Source: Arenibacter sp. ARW7G5Y1 (lineage in GTDB: Bacteria > Bacteroidota > Bacteroidia > Flavobacteriales > Flavobacteriaceae). From it: a DNA stretch of 64,000 nt. The stretch spans positions 62,001 to 126,000 of the forward strand of contig NZ_QJJZ01000007.1 of the NCBI RefSeq assembly GCF_003201775.1. The letters are read 5' to 3'. The notes beneath the pieces were generated by a model. That model worked only from the letters and a program-made list of their open reading frames with translations. It was not told the DNA's origin and searched no databases. Made by a program: the position numbers and the translations under genes. Positions 25,603 through 35,747 of this stretch are shown here, piece by piece (positions within the stretch are counted from its first letter, which is position 1; each line of letters starts with the position of its first letter).

Positions 25603-27660
25603 TTAATTAAGTACTATCTCGTCTACAAATAACCAACTTTTTCCCCCGGGATTGTTATGCCAGGACGGGTTCTTGAGTTGGCTCATTACCTCCACTTTAA
25701 CAAAAGTGGATTTGGTTGGTGGAATATTAAGGTCGAAAAATTGGAACTTAGTATCCGAGTTGGGTTTTTCCGTTGGGATTTTCTCTGTATGGACCAGCTT
25801 AAAATTATCGCCATCCCGGGACACCCATACTTTGAAACCCGTTGGATAAAAAATCCATTTCTCGGGTGAAGAAAATGCCCCTACCGACACTGTGGATATT
25901 ACCTCTTCTTTTTGGAGTTTTAGAGTGGCGGAAAATCCGCTGCCCTCGTAACCGATCCAATTGCCATCAATGAAATTGATGGTCCCCCGTTTTAGATCTA
26001 TCAAGGTATTTCCTCCATTGCCCTTGTATTTTTCGTTGGGTTTGTTGTTTAGGGTTATGGAATTGGGTAGAATATTCGTTTTTTTAAAACTTACCGTTTT
26101 TACAGGACTTATTTCCCAACCAGATTTATGGCTAACAGCTTTGAGCTGGACGGAACTGGTGAGTATAATGGGTTCAATATATTTATTGGATGTGGTGTCG
26201 GGTGTGGAACCATCCAAGGTGTAATATAAGTCTACCCCTTTAAAAAAATAATCCAGGGTAACTGCAACGGAATCCTTGAAGAAATCCGTATCCGCAATTA
26301 TGGTTGGCGGTTCCAAACTAGAGGGGGTAAAGAGATCCTCCTGGATGCTTACCACAGTGACCTCCTTATACGTGCTGCTAAAACTATCCAGAGCTTCCTT
26401 GGTGATTTTGGAATTCCATGGATATAATGTTTTTAATCCATTCAGGGTTGTCAATTTTTGCAGACCCTGATCTGTAATATCGGTTCCATAAATATTTAGG
26501 GACTCCAGGTGTTTAAGATCCTTTATGGATTCCATGGACTTATCCGTGATCTTCGTATTCTGTAATTGAAGTTTGGTGAGATTCTTAAAGGAGGTTAGAT
26601 ATGAAGAAAGGGTGTCATTAAAATTGGAGTTGCCCAAATTGAGTTCTACTATGTTTTCGGCATGTTTTTTTAATGCTTTCAGATCATTTTTTCCTAAACT
26701 TTTATTGCCGGACAGGTTGGCTATCAAAAGTGGATTTTTTTCTGCCAATTTTGTAATAATGGATCCGTTGTTGTTTATAGAGGCCAACCATTCATCAGGA
26801 ACCATTGCCACCTCTTTCGCAATAAGGGCCCTTGGGGAAGTGTCCTCTTCCAAGGAATTTAAAATATCACTGATCTTTTCTGTTTTATCCAAAGTCCCGG
26901 CCACACAATCAAAACAGTTTTCATGGCCTATCCACCATTCCAATAATTGAATTTCGTGATTGGTCAATTGGACCTTGCCCTTGGGTGGCATATGCTCCTC
27001 GTCTTCCATGGGGAGTTTTATATGATGAATTAGTCTGGGAGATTCACCTTTTTCGGCCATGAATAGACTGCCGGAGTCGCCCCCTATAAGCAATTGTTCT
27101 TTGTTGGTCATGATCAGACCTCCTTTAACCTTGTTGGGATTATGGCAACTTGCACACTTATCATCCAGAATTGGCTTTACAATGTCATTGAACACAAGGG
27201 CATTATCAACGTCCGTTATGACCACTTTGGTGTTCTCTTCATTTTTAAATAGATAATCCTCCCCATGGGTCATACTTCCACCATAATGACCAGTTAGGCC
27301 TAAAAGTCCCATAACCACGAAAAAAAGGGGTAAGTATATTTTCTTGATCCAGGTCTTTGGATTCTTTTTAATAATATATAGCAATGAGCTTCCTATGGCC
27401 AATCCAACTGCCATCCATCGATGTCTAAACAACAAGGTTTCGTCATACCCGCCATTTTCGCCCAATAGCCATCCACTGCCTACAGATAATACTGTGCTTA
27501 TAGCAGCAATGGCTAGGGTAAAGTTGATGATTTTTTGTTCCGTGCCTGAATCTTTTTTTCTAAAGTATAGTTCCATTAGAAAAGCCAGTACTAATATGCC
27601 TATGGGCAAATGTACCAATAGGGGGTGTAGACGGCCAAGGCTTATAATCTGTAATATCAT
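25603..27660 (-). CDS. Membrane cytochrome-c/LRR/discoidin-domain protein
   Basis: A 685-residue multidomain protein. The N-terminal four-helix DUF2231-like module (LHPLLVHLPIGILVLAFLME, ~1-135) anchors it, followed by a planctomycete-type cytochrome domain with one haem site CASCH (~168-240), leucine-rich repeats (~310-430, LNLGNSNFND.. and LESLNIYGTDITDQGLQKL), a chitobiase C-terminal-like beta domain (YYTLDGSTPDTTSNKY, ~450-530), and a C-terminal discoidin-like domain ending SWLFVDEIVLN. The last two domains reappear in the GH20 protein at 37896-40223. Last gene of a three-gene unit with DUF1501 and DUF1553 proteins; likely an electron-transfer or scaffold partner at the envelope. Confidence 0.85.
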   Translation of the reverse strand: MILQIISLGRLHPLLVHLPIGILVLAFLMELYFRKKDSGTEQKIINFTLAIAAISTVLSVGSGWLLGENGGYDETLLFRHRWMAVGLAIGSSLLYIIKKNPKTWIKKIYLPLFFVVMGLLGLTGHYGGSMTHGEDYLFKNEENTKVVITDVDNALVFNDIVKPILDDKCASCHNPNKVKGGLIMTNKEQLLIGGDSGSLFMAEKGESPRLIHHIKLPMEDEEHMPPKGKVQLTNHEIQLLEWWIGHENCFDCVAGTLDKTEKISDILNSLEEDTSPRALIAKEVAMVPDEWLASINNNGSIITKLAEKNPLLIANLSGNKSLGKNDLKALKKHAENIVELNLGNSNFNDTLSSYLTSFKNLTKLQLQNTKITDKSMESIKDLKHLESLNIYGTDITDQGLQKLTTLNGLKTLYPWNSKITKEALDSFSSTYKEVTVVSIQEDLFTPSSLEPPTIIADTDFFKDSVAVTLDYFFKGVDLYYTLDGSTPDTTSNKYIEPIILTSSVQLKAVSHKSGWEISPVKTVSFKKTNILPNSITLNNKPNEKYKGNGGNTLIDLKRGTINFIDGNWIGYEGSGFSATLKLQKEEVISTVSVGAFSSPEKWIFYPTGFKVWVSRDGDNFKLVHTEKIPTEKPNSDTKFQFFDLNIPPTKSTFVKVEVMSQLKNPSWHNNPGGKSWLFVDEIVLN

Positions 27661-27675
27661 TCTTTGGTTATAGGT

Positions 27676-29169
27676 TTAGGTTAGGATATCCTTTACAATA
27701 TGGCCTTCCACATCTGTTAGTCTAAACCTTCTGCCTTGGTACTTATAGGTTAATTTCTCATGGTCTATTCCCAATAAGTGCAACATTGTAGCTTGGAAAT
27801 CATGGACATGTACCGGATCCTTTACAATATTGTATCCAAAATCATCCGTTTCCCCATACACAATACCAGGTTTAACACCACCTCCGGCCATCCAAATGGT
27901 AAAAGATCTTGGATGGTGGTCCCTACCGTAATTGGTATCTGTTAAAAGGCCTTGTGAATAATTGGTCCTTCCAAATTCCCCTCCCCAAATTACCAAGGTG
28001 TCCTCCAACAATCCGCGTTGTTTTAAATCGGCCACCAGGGCAGCAGAAGCTTGGTCAACGTCTTTTGCCTGTTTGGCAATGGCTCCAGGGAGATTGTCGT
28101 GTTGATCCCAACCCATGTGGTAGAGTTGGATGAAGCGTACATCTTGCTCCGCTAATCTTCTGGCTAAAAGACAATTTGCGGCGTAGGTTCCCGGTATTTT
28201 GGCTTCAGGTCCGTACATTTCATAGATATAATCGGGCTCATTGGCAGTATCCATAACATTGGGAACGGAGGTTTGCATCCTATACGCCATTTCATATTGG
28301 ACAATCCTACTTTTTATTTCTGGATCACCTGAATCTTGATAATGCTTGTCGTTCAATTCGGCCAAATTGTCCAGCATTTCACGTTTCACTTCCTTGGTAA
28401 TGCCCTTGGGGTCGTTTAAATACAACACAGGATCCTTGGCAGCCCTAAATTGAACGCCTTGGTGCAGGGAATGCAAAAATCCATTGCCCCAAAGCCTAGT
28501 GTACAAAGGTTGCCCGTTGGGCCTTCCTGTACCCCGCGACAATAGAACGGTGAATGCCGGGAGGTTTTCATTTTCACTGCCCAAGCCATAACTTAGCCAG
28601 GATCCAATACTAGGCCTTCCGGGTTGTTGGGACCCTGTCTGGAAGAAGGTCACCGCAGGATCATGATTGATGGCTTCGGTATACATGGATTTTATAATGC
28701 AGAGTTCATCTACCATTTTAGCAGTATAGGGTAGAATATCACTAATGTAGGTGCCGTTCTTGCCGTGTTGGCTAAAATTATGTAGGGAACCGACCAACGG
28801 AAATTTGTCCTGTCCCGCCGTCATCCCCGTAAGCCGTTGCCCGTTCCTGATAGATTCCGGCAAATCTTCCCCACGTCTTTTGTTCAGAAGTGGTTTATAG
28901 TCGAAAAGTTCCAATTGGGAAGGCCCTCCGCTTTGAAACAGATATATGACCCTTTTAATTTTTGCAGGGTGATGCAGTGAATTTAAAATTCCTTTCACCC
29001 CTTCCAAACTATCATCCTTGGTAAGTATGCCATTTTTATTCTTTCTAAAAAGGTTGGCACCCAAAAGGGATGCCAGGGCTACCCCGCCTACTCCCAAGGC
29101 CGTTTTTCCTAAAAATGACCTTCGGTTTAAAATCAAGGATCGTTCTTCTATAATTTTTTTTTCGCTCAT
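27676..29169 (-). CDS. DUF1501 secreted protein
   Basis: A 497-residue protein with a twin-arginine-like leader (NRRSFLGKTALGVGGVALAS) and the alkaline-phosphatase/sulfatase-like DUF1501 fold: IYLFQSGGPSQLELFDYKP near the N-terminus, YHMGWDQHDNL, LVIWGGEFGRTNYS and the metal-like GRDHHP. It was first noted in planctomycetes and always occurs next to DUF1549/DUF1553 proteins, as here; biochemical activity is unknown. A TTG six bases upstream (29175) is possible, but ATG at 29169 is preferred, leaving 2 bp from the DUF1553 stop. Confidence 0.88.
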   Translation of the reverse strand: MSEKKIIEERSLILNRRSFLGKTALGVGGVALASLLGANLFRKNKNGILTKDDSLEGVKGILNSLHHPAKIKRVIYLFQSGGPSQLELFDYKPLLNKRRGEDLPESIRNGQRLTGMTAGQDKFPLVGSLHNFSQHGKNGTYISDILPYTAKMVDELCIIKSMYTEAINHDPAVTFFQTGSQQPGRPSIGSWLSYGLGSENENLPAFTVLLSRGTGRPNGQPLYTRLWGNGFLHSLHQGVQFRAAKDPVLYLNDPKGITKEVKREMLDNLAELNDKHYQDSGDPEIKSRIVQYEMAYRMQTSVPNVMDTANEPDYIYEMYGPEAKIPGTYAANCLLARRLAEQDVRFIQLYHMGWDQHDNLPGAIAKQAKDVDQASAALVADLKQRGLLEDTLVIWGGEFGRTNYSQGLLTDTNYGRDHHPRSFTIWMAGGGVKPGIVYGETDDFGYNIVKDPVHVHDFQATMLHLLGIDHEKLTYKYQGRRFRLTDVEGHIVKDILT

Positions 29170-29171
29170 GA

Positions 29172-31544
29172 TCAACCCCTGGTTATAGTTTCATCTAAGT
29201 TTAAAATGGTATGTGCCGTTAACGCCAATGCGGCCAATTGTTTTTTTGAATAGCTCTCGTCTATTTCATAATCGCCAATGGACAGGTAGTCCTGTGGGTC
29301 TATTCCTTCTTCATCCACTTTTTGGAGCATACTGGTGTAATAATTGTTCAGCATGGATAACTCATCTTCATCCGGAGATCTGGATGTTGCCAGCTTGAAA
29401 ATGTATTTTATTTGATCAATTATTTCTGTATTGCGATCAATGGCGTTTTTGGCAATTAGCCGCGATGCCTCAATTATTTGTGGATCGTTTAACAATACCA
29501 ATGCCTGTAAGGGTGTGTTCGTTTCTTGCCGTTTTACCGTACAAAGATCCCTGGATGCCGCGTCAAAAGTCATCATGCTTGGCGGGGGAACGGTTCTTTT
29601 CCAAAAGGTATACAAACTTTTTCTGTATAGATCTTTTCCGGTGCTGGTTATGTAAGTGGCCGTACTTCCTCCACCTCCACCAGTGGTGGCTTCCCAAATT
29701 CCGGCGGGTTGATACGGCTTAACGCTTGGTCCACCAACCTCTTTGTTGAGCAGTCCACTGATCTTCAGGGCTTGGTCCCTAATTAATTCGGCTGTTAGCC
29801 TTAACCTTGGCGCACGTGCCAAGAGACGGTTTTCCGGGTCCAATTCCTGTAATTTTTTGGATACCTTGCTGCTTTGTTGATAGGTTGCGGAAAGGGCCAT
29901 ATATTTTAATATTTTTCTGGTATCCCAACCTTCTTCCTTTAATTTGATGGCCAGAAAGTCCAGCAATTCGGGATGTGTTGGCAAGGAGCCTTGGTTGCCG
30001 AAATCGAAGGAAGATGCCACCAAACCTCTGCCGAACATACGTTGCCAAAATCTATTTACGGTAACCCTAGCGGTCAAAGGATTGTCTTCGTGAAACAACC
30101 ATTTGGCCAGTCCCAATCTATTTTTGGGATAGTCCTCAGGGAAAGGTAGAATGGACTCTGGTGTATTGGGATAGACCTGAGTAGTGGGTTGGTCATAGAC
30201 ACCCCTGTTCAAGATATAGGAGGGCCTAATTTCCTCCATTTCGTTCATGACCATAACGGGAACTTCCTTCATGGAGGATTTTTGGAGTTGAACAAAACTT
30301 AATACACCGTTTTTCTCCTTTTCGGTAATGGTCATATAGGGTTTTGGAATTTTTCCCGCCCCCCCGGGGGTCAGTCCCAATTCGTCAATATTGTTGAAGA
30401 AACTGAACAATTCAAAATGGTTTTTTTGACTTATAGGATCATATTTGTGATCATGGCAGCGGGCGCATTCCAACGTTAGACCCAGAAAGGCGGTTCCAAA
30501 TGTCACCGCCCTGTCCTCTACGTACTCAATACGATATTCTTCGGGTATAACCCCACCCTCAAAGGTGATCTTGTGGTTCCTGTTGAAGCCGGTGGCAAGA
30601 ATTTGTTCCGCATTGGCATTGGGCAAAAGATCTCCTGCCAATTGATAGGTTACAAATTGGTCATAGGGCATGTTCTGTTTAAAGGCGTGAATTACCCAAT
30701 CTCGCCATGGCCACATGATACGTTCAAAATCGTCTTGGTATCCATGGGTGTCCGCATATCGGGCTATATCCATCCATTCGGCGGACATGTTCTCTGCATA
30801 ATCGACCGTGTTTAGCAGGGAATCAATAATTTCTTCATAAGCAGTAGGGGAATCATTGTTGACGAAAGCGTTTATCTGTTCCACGCTTGGTGGTAGCCCG
30901 GTAAGGTCAAAACACACTCTTCTTAGCATTTTTTCCTTGGAAGCTTTTTTACTGGGTTCCAAGCCGTTTTGTTCCAGTTGTGATAAAACAAATTGATCAA
31001 TTTCATTTTGGGCCCATGTAGTATTATTTGTTTTGGGGATGCTCGGTTTTTCTGGAGCAATAAAGGCCCAATGTTCTTTGTATTCGGCACCTTGTTCTAT
31101 CCATTTTTTTAGGATTTCCTTCTCGTATTTGGTGAGGGTTAGGTTGGATTCCGGGGGCGGCATCAGCAAGGACTCGTCTGTTGTAAATAACCTATTGACC
31201 AATTCACTGTTTTCTATATCGCCAGGAACAATGGCGTAATGATCCTTCTTTTTGCCCAATGCCATATAGGCATCTTGGGCAGTGTTTAGGGATAGTCCAC
31301 CCTCTATGGCATTTTTATCGGGACCATGGCATTTAAAACATCGGTCCGATAGGATCGGTTTTACGTGAAAAGTAAAGTCTATTTTATCGGGAATTCTTCC
31401 ATTGGTATCAGCATTGTCGGTTGTTCCGGACGTTTGTGCCCCAGTGTTGCAACCAAAGGCAATTAAAACAGGAAGGAATGCCAGTATTGAATACAACCGT
31501 TTTGGGAAGCGGACAAAAAATTTTCTTACGGGATGGGACAACAT
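29172..31544 (-). CDS. DUF1549/DUF1553 cytochrome-domain protein (PSCyt1-PSCyt2-PSD1)
   Basis: A 790-residue exported protein. After a hydrophobic signal (YSILAFLPVLIAFGC, a possible lipobox) comes the PSCyt1 haem domain with RCFKCHGPD (~70) and LLMPPPES, then DUF1549/PSCyt2 (~185-395, RVCFDLTGLPPS and CARCHDHKYDPIS with a second CxxCH), and DUF1553/PSD1 (~465-740, NRFWQRMFGRGLV, TNTPLQALVLLNDP). The domain order is that of planctomycete and marine Bacteroidota secretome proteins tied to glycan degradation, but no reaction is established. First gene of the three-gene unit; 130 bp downstream of the LytTR regulator. Confidence 0.9.
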   Translation of the reverse strand: MLSHPVRKFFVRFPKRLYSILAFLPVLIAFGCNTGAQTSGTTDNADTNGRIPDKIDFTFHVKPILSDRCFKCHGPDKNAIEGGLSLNTAQDAYMALGKKKDHYAIVPGDIENSELVNRLFTTDESLLMPPPESNLTLTKYEKEILKKWIEQGAEYKEHWAFIAPEKPSIPKTNNTTWAQNEIDQFVLSQLEQNGLEPSKKASKEKMLRRVCFDLTGLPPSVEQINAFVNNDSPTAYEEIIDSLLNTVDYAENMSAEWMDIARYADTHGYQDDFERIMWPWRDWVIHAFKQNMPYDQFVTYQLAGDLLPNANAEQILATGFNRNHKITFEGGVIPEEYRIEYVEDRAVTFGTAFLGLTLECARCHDHKYDPISQKNHFELFSFFNNIDELGLTPGGAGKIPKPYMTITEKEKNGVLSFVQLQKSSMKEVPVMVMNEMEEIRPSYILNRGVYDQPTTQVYPNTPESILPFPEDYPKNRLGLAKWLFHEDNPLTARVTVNRFWQRMFGRGLVASSFDFGNQGSLPTHPELLDFLAIKLKEEGWDTRKILKYMALSATYQQSSKVSKKLQELDPENRLLARAPRLRLTAELIRDQALKISGLLNKEVGGPSVKPYQPAGIWEATTGGGGGSTATYITSTGKDLYRKSLYTFWKRTVPPPSMMTFDAASRDLCTVKRQETNTPLQALVLLNDPQIIEASRLIAKNAIDRNTEIIDQIKYIFKLATSRSPDEDELSMLNNYYTSMLQKVDEEGIDPQDYLSIGDYEIDESYSKKQLAALALTAHTILNLDETITRG

Positions 31545-31674
31545 TTTGACTTTAAATAAATTAATACCTTCTAAGATAGATGGTTTGCAATAATTTAACG
31601 TTAAATTTCGACAAATGACAATCCCGAGCAGCTAAATGCTGCCAAAAAAAAGAATTAAGTGTATTTTGGACGGT

Positions 31675-32391
31675 TTATTCCAATCCGTCATGTAAAATTT
31701 TGCTCTTTACTTCGTTAAGATAGCTACGCCCAATGGTATATCTAATGCCCTGTACTTCTACACTGTTGCCTTCAATGGCATCGATCTTGTTAATGGCTAT
31801 GGTATAGGATCTATGTATTCTGATAAATTTGTCCGCAGGGAGTTCATCGGTAAAACTGCTAAGGGTTTTGTGGATGATATGTTTGCTGGCCTTGGTCTTT
31901 ATCCTGATGTAATCCTTTAAGCTTTCTATTACAATAATGTCATCCAAATAAATTTTCTGCAATTTTTTCTTATCCACCTTTACGAAAATACTGGGATTAT
32001 CATTGGTCGCAGGCGTTTCATTTTTGGCGCCTCCTTCCTTTAAATTGATAATTCTATTGACGGTTTTTAAAAACCTATGGAAAGGTATGGGTTTCACTAA
32101 ATAGTCTATGGCCTCCAATTCAAAACTTTTAAGGGCATAATCTTCATGGGCCGTTGTCATAACTACCATGGCCTTAGAATTTACACTGCCTAACAGGTCA
32201 AGACCGTTCATTATGGGCATATTGATATCGAGGAATACGATATCTACCTCATTTCTTTGTAAAAAGGTAGAGGCGTCAATGGCATTGGTAAAGGTCTGAA
32301 TCAGTTCCAATTCCTTGATTTGTTCTACATAGTTTTTTAATATGTTGATTGCCAGTGGTTCATCGTCAATAATTATTACCTTAAAACTCAT
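31675..32391 (-). CDS. LytTR-family response regulator
   Basis: A 238-residue two-component regulator. Receiver: IIDDEPLA (acidic pair), phospho-acceptor Asp in VFLDINMPIMNG, Lys in YLVKPIPF. Output: a LytTR beta-domain (~135-235, DIIVIESLKDYIRIKTKASK and FIRIHRSYTIAINKI). LytTR proteins bind tandem 9-bp sites upstream of targets. It overlaps its kinase by 4 bp (32388-32391). The pair sits between the DUF1553 unit and the utilisation locus, divergent from the SSS transporter, so either may be its target. Confidence 0.95.
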   Translation of the reverse strand: MSFKVIIIDDEPLAINILKNYVEQIKELELIQTFTNAIDASTFLQRNEVDIVFLDINMPIMNGLDLLGSVNSKAMVVMTTAHEDYALKSFELEAIDYLVKPIPFHRFLKTVNRIINLKEGGAKNETPATNDNPSIFVKVDKKKLQKIYLDDIIVIESLKDYIRIKTKASKHIIHKTLSSFTDELPADKFIRIHRSYTIAINKIDAIEGNSVEVQGIRYTIGRSYLNEVKSKILHDGLE

Positions 32392-33473
32392 TGCACTTTT
32401 AATTTAAGAATAACATTAAACATTTTGTCTTTTTCAAAGATTGATAAGTTGTAATCTTTGGGTTCATAACCCAGTTCCAAACGTTTTTTTACGTTGGCAA
32501 GTCCTATTCCGCCAACTTCTGGGTTTATTCTGTTGCTCGACTTATTTTGGGGGATGTTGTTGCTTATTTCAAAATTCAGGATGTCGTCCACAATTTCCAA
32601 ATTAATTTTGATATACATACTGCCAATATTTTTACTGGCACCATGTTTAAAGCTATTCTCTATAAAGGGCATTAGGAGCATGGGGGCAATACCCTTTCCT
32701 TCAATATCGCCAGAAACGTTCATATCAATTTTTAAGGAATTGTCAAATCGGATACGCTCCAGATCGATATAGTTTTGGATACATTCAATTTCCTTGGTCA
32801 AATCCTGATAGGGTTTGTCCGTAGCATATAGCAAATAACGCATTAATTCTGATAATCTTAGGACCACTTGGGGAGCCTTGTCCGATTTTTCTAAAGTTAG
32901 CGAATAAATGTTATTAAGAGTGTTAAAGAAGAAATGAGGGGAAACCTGTGCTCTCAGGAATTTTAATTCAGTGGTCAGCTGTCTTTTTTCCAGTTCATGG
33001 AGTTTACTGTTTTCATTTAACCAATCTACCGTAATTTTTATGGCCGTAACAAACGACATTACATAAAGTTCCCCCAGCATGGTAACTATGGCATAATTTA
33101 ATGTAAGGCTTTCAACATCTCCGGCTTCGGGCATTACGTTGTTGCTTACCAAGTAGTAAGTAAGGTTGAATTTTACCAAAAGTCCTATAAGTAAAGATGT
33201 CAGAAGTAAAATAGTATAAGTGATATATCGTTTTTTATAAACGAACTTGGGCATTAAAAAATAAATATTGAGGTATGCCAGGGCCATATGTATGGGGAAT
33301 CCCAACAAGTTGGTTTTTATGGAATAGGCAAAATCCTGATGCAGATTTCCCCAGCGGAAAATATTGAATAAAATATATACGGCCCAAAAAATGATATGGT
33401 GCCTATAGTTGATGTTGAAATCACCGGAACTATTTCTACTGAGTAATTTATGATTTAGATTTTTAATTGTCAT
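32388..33473 (-). CDS. LytS/YehU-type sensor histidine kinase
   Basis: A 361-residue kinase. Four N-terminal helices (~28-165) are followed by a coiled coil and the His_kinase domain with the phospho-acceptor in RAQVSPHFFFNTLNNIYS, then an ATPase part with ENSFKHG and GGIGLANVKKRLE. This is the PF06580 type that pairs with LytTR regulators, here downstream with a 4-bp overlap. The sensor part is all membrane, so the cue may be a lipid, a partner protein or a small hydrophobic molecule. Confidence 0.94.
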   Translation of the reverse strand: MTIKNLNHKLLSRNSSGDFNINYRHHIIFWAVYILFNIFRWGNLHQDFAYSIKTNLLGFPIHMALAYLNIYFLMPKFVYKKRYITYTILLLTSLLIGLLVKFNLTYYLVSNNVMPEAGDVESLTLNYAIVTMLGELYVMSFVTAIKITVDWLNENSKLHELEKRQLTTELKFLRAQVSPHFFFNTLNNIYSLTLEKSDKAPQVVLRLSELMRYLLYATDKPYQDLTKEIECIQNYIDLERIRFDNSLKIDMNVSGDIEGKGIAPMLLMPFIENSFKHGASKNIGSMYIKINLEIVDDILNFEISNNIPQNKSSNRINPEVGGIGLANVKKRLELGYEPKDYNLSIFEKDKMFNVILKLKVQ

Positions 33474-33788
33474 GAGAATTGATCACAGTCTTGATTTCTA
33501 AAAATTGGCGTTTGGCTTTACGGGTTGGTTGTTGGTCTAATTTTATTCCTCTTCCTGAAAAAAAATTAAATATTTAGTTCAGGTAAATGGAATGCCCATG
33601 TTGGTTTTTGTTTACTTTTTTGAAAAATCGCCAATACAGTCTTGAAAATTTGGGGAATTTATAAAAAAAATAAGAGTTCTTGTCGTTAGTAGCTAAAAAA
33701 CACAAGGCTGTAATATTTTTTAACCGTTTTTATTTAAAAAAAACCACGGGTTGACACGTTTTTGGCTTCAACCTTAAAAATAAATTAA
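33474..33788. other. Divergent promoter region of the kinase and the utilisation locus
   Basis: A 315-bp AT-rich gap between divergent genes with no ORF. It should hold the promoters of the LytS/LytTR pair and of the SSS-led operon. I see poly-A/T tracts (around 33,665 and 33,735) but no convincing LytTR direct repeat. Confidence 0.5.
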
Positions 33789-35666
33789 ATGAATGTAATT
33801 GATGTAGCCATAATTGTTGCCTATATAGTGTTGACCCTCTTTGTAGGTATTTGGGTTTCAAAAAAAGCATCCAAGGGGCTCAAGTCGTACTTTTTAGGGG
33901 GGAACAACATAAAATGGTATTATTTGGGGCTTAGTAATGGTTCTGGTATGTTCGATGTTTCGGGTACTGCTTGGATGGTAGGGATACTATTTTTGTATGG
34001 AGTAAAGAGCTTCATGTTCATGTGGCTATGGCCAATTTGGAATCAAATTTTTGTGATGATGTTTTTAGCCGTCTGGATTCGGCGATCAAATATTATGACC
34101 GGATCGGAATGGATACTTACCCGCTTTGGAGACGATAGGGCAGGGAGGGCTTCCCACAGTATAGTCGCTGTATTTGCTATTGTTGCTGCCGTTGGATTTA
34201 TTGCTTATTTTTTTGAAGGCGTGGGTAAATTTTTGACCATTATCCTGCCTTGGGATATGACCCTGCATATTGGGGAAATGGTTTTGTTGAACTCAGAACA
34301 GTCCTATGCCATGATCATCATATTTTTGACCACGATCTATACGGTAAAGGGAGGGATGTTCTCGGTGGTAGCTACCGAAGTACTGCAATATATCATTATG
34401 GTCGTTGCCGGAGTGCTGGTAGCGGGCTATGCCTTTTTTGCTTTCACGGATGTAGAGATCAATTCGGTAATAAGTGCCGAATGGAAAAATCTGTTCTTTG
34501 GTTGGGAATTGGGAACCCATTGGGACAAGGATTTTCAGGCATTTAATAATTTGATCGATTCCGAGGGGTATAAAATGTTTGGAGCCTTGATAGGAATGAC
34601 GCTTTTTAAAGGTTTCTTTGCGAGTATAGCAGGCCCTACCCCTAGTTATGACCTTCAGCGCATATTGTCTACCAGAACAGTCAAAGATGCTGCCTATATG
34701 AGCGGGTTTACCAATTTGGTATTGTTCATTCCCAGGTATTTGCTCATATCCGGGATAGTGGTCATTGCTTTAGTGGTACTAAGCCCGGAAATGATCGCTA
34801 ACCCTTCGCTTACAGGAGCTGAACTGGAGGTGCTACTTCCCAAAGTAATTAACTTTCACGTTCCGGTAGGGATAAAGGGATTGTTGTTGGCAGGGTTGCT
34901 TGCAGCGTTTATGTCTACTTTCTCCGCTTTTGTCAACGCTGGCCCTGCTTATTTGGTCAATGATATTTATAAAAAGTATTTTAGACCCGAAGCATCGCAA
35001 AAGCATTATATTAAAGTGAGTCATATAGCGTCGTTTTTAGTGGTGATTTTAGGTGTTGTTATGGGCTTTTTCGCGGATTCCATCAATTCCCTCACCCTTT
35101 GGATAACAAGTGCCCTTTTTGGAGGTTACGTAGCAGCAAATTTTTTAAAATGGATTTGGTGGCGATTTAATGGCTGGGGCTATTTTTGGGGTATGTTGTC
35201 CGGCTTGATTGTTGCTTCCCTGCAATTTGTACTGGATAACAACAAGGGCAATTTTGTGGAGGATGGTTTATTGTATAATCTTTCCCATGTTCATGCCATT
35301 TATCTTTTTCCGATAATTTTTGGAGTTTCCATGTTAGGATCGTTTTTGGGAACCTATTTTAGCCCGGCTACCGATAAGGAAGTATTAAAGTCGTTCTATA
35401 AAAATGTGAAACCTTGGGGTTGGTGGAGTCCGATATATAAAGAACTGAAAGCGGAAGACCCTGCTTTTGAAAAGAATAATGAGTTTTGGCGGGATATGAT
35501 GAACTGTATCATTGGTATTATTTGGCAGTCCAGTATGATCGTTCTTCCAATATATTTTATGATCAGGGATTACCCAAAGGCAATTATAGCCTTGGTTGTT
35601 TTTGGCATTACCTCTGCAATTCTAAAATTCACTTGGTTGGATAAGGTTAGAAAAATACCCAATTAG
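33789..35666 (+). CDS. Sodium:solute symporter (SSS family)
   Basis: A 625-residue inner-membrane carrier with about 14 helices, including VIDVAIIVAYIVLTLFVGIW, the SSS core GGNNIKWYYLGLSNGSGMFD, and GLLLAGLLAAFMSTFSAFVN, the family signature segment. It should couple Na+ influx to import of a sugar or sugar-like compound. As the first gene of the operon that holds GH130, GH20, GH92 and GH29 it is the likely importer of the end product of outside degradation, for example Man-GlcNAc or GlcNAc (inference). Confidence 0.93.
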   Translation: MNVIDVAIIVAYIVLTLFVGIWVSKKASKGLKSYFLGGNNIKWYYLGLSNGSGMFDVSGTAWMVGILFLYGVKSFMFMWLWPIWNQIFVMMFLAVWIRRSNIMTGSEWILTRFGDDRAGRASHSIVAVFAIVAAVGFIAYFFEGVGKFLTIILPWDMTLHIGEMVLLNSEQSYAMIIIFLTTIYTVKGGMFSVVATEVLQYIIMVVAGVLVAGYAFFAFTDVEINSVISAEWKNLFFGWELGTHWDKDFQAFNNLIDSEGYKMFGALIGMTLFKGFFASIAGPTPSYDLQRILSTRTVKDAAYMSGFTNLVLFIPRYLLISGIVVIALVVLSPEMIANPSLTGAELEVLLPKVINFHVPVGIKGLLLAGLLAAFMSTFSAFVNAGPAYLVNDIYKKYFRPEASQKHYIKVSHIASFLVVILGVVMGFFADSINSLTLWITSALFGGYVAANFLKWIWWRFNGWGYFWGMLSGLIVASLQFVLDNNKGNFVEDGLLYNLSHVHAIYLFPIIFGVSMLGSFLGTYFSPATDKEVLKSFYKNVKPWGWWSPIYKELKAEDPAFEKNNEFWRDMMNCIIGIIWQSSMIVLPIYFMIRDYPKAIIALVVFGITSAILKFTWLDKVRKIPN

Positions 35667-35747
35667 GATATAATTGATATGCCCCATATTAAAGTCTGGG
35701 ATAGTTTAAATTAGTAGGATAAAGTTTAATTTTAAATATAAGATAAA

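Noticed and set aside
29779-30048. 89-codon ORF inside the DUF1553 gene
   Set aside because: It overlaps a well-supported domain (PSD1) fully, and its translation shows no protein-like pattern.
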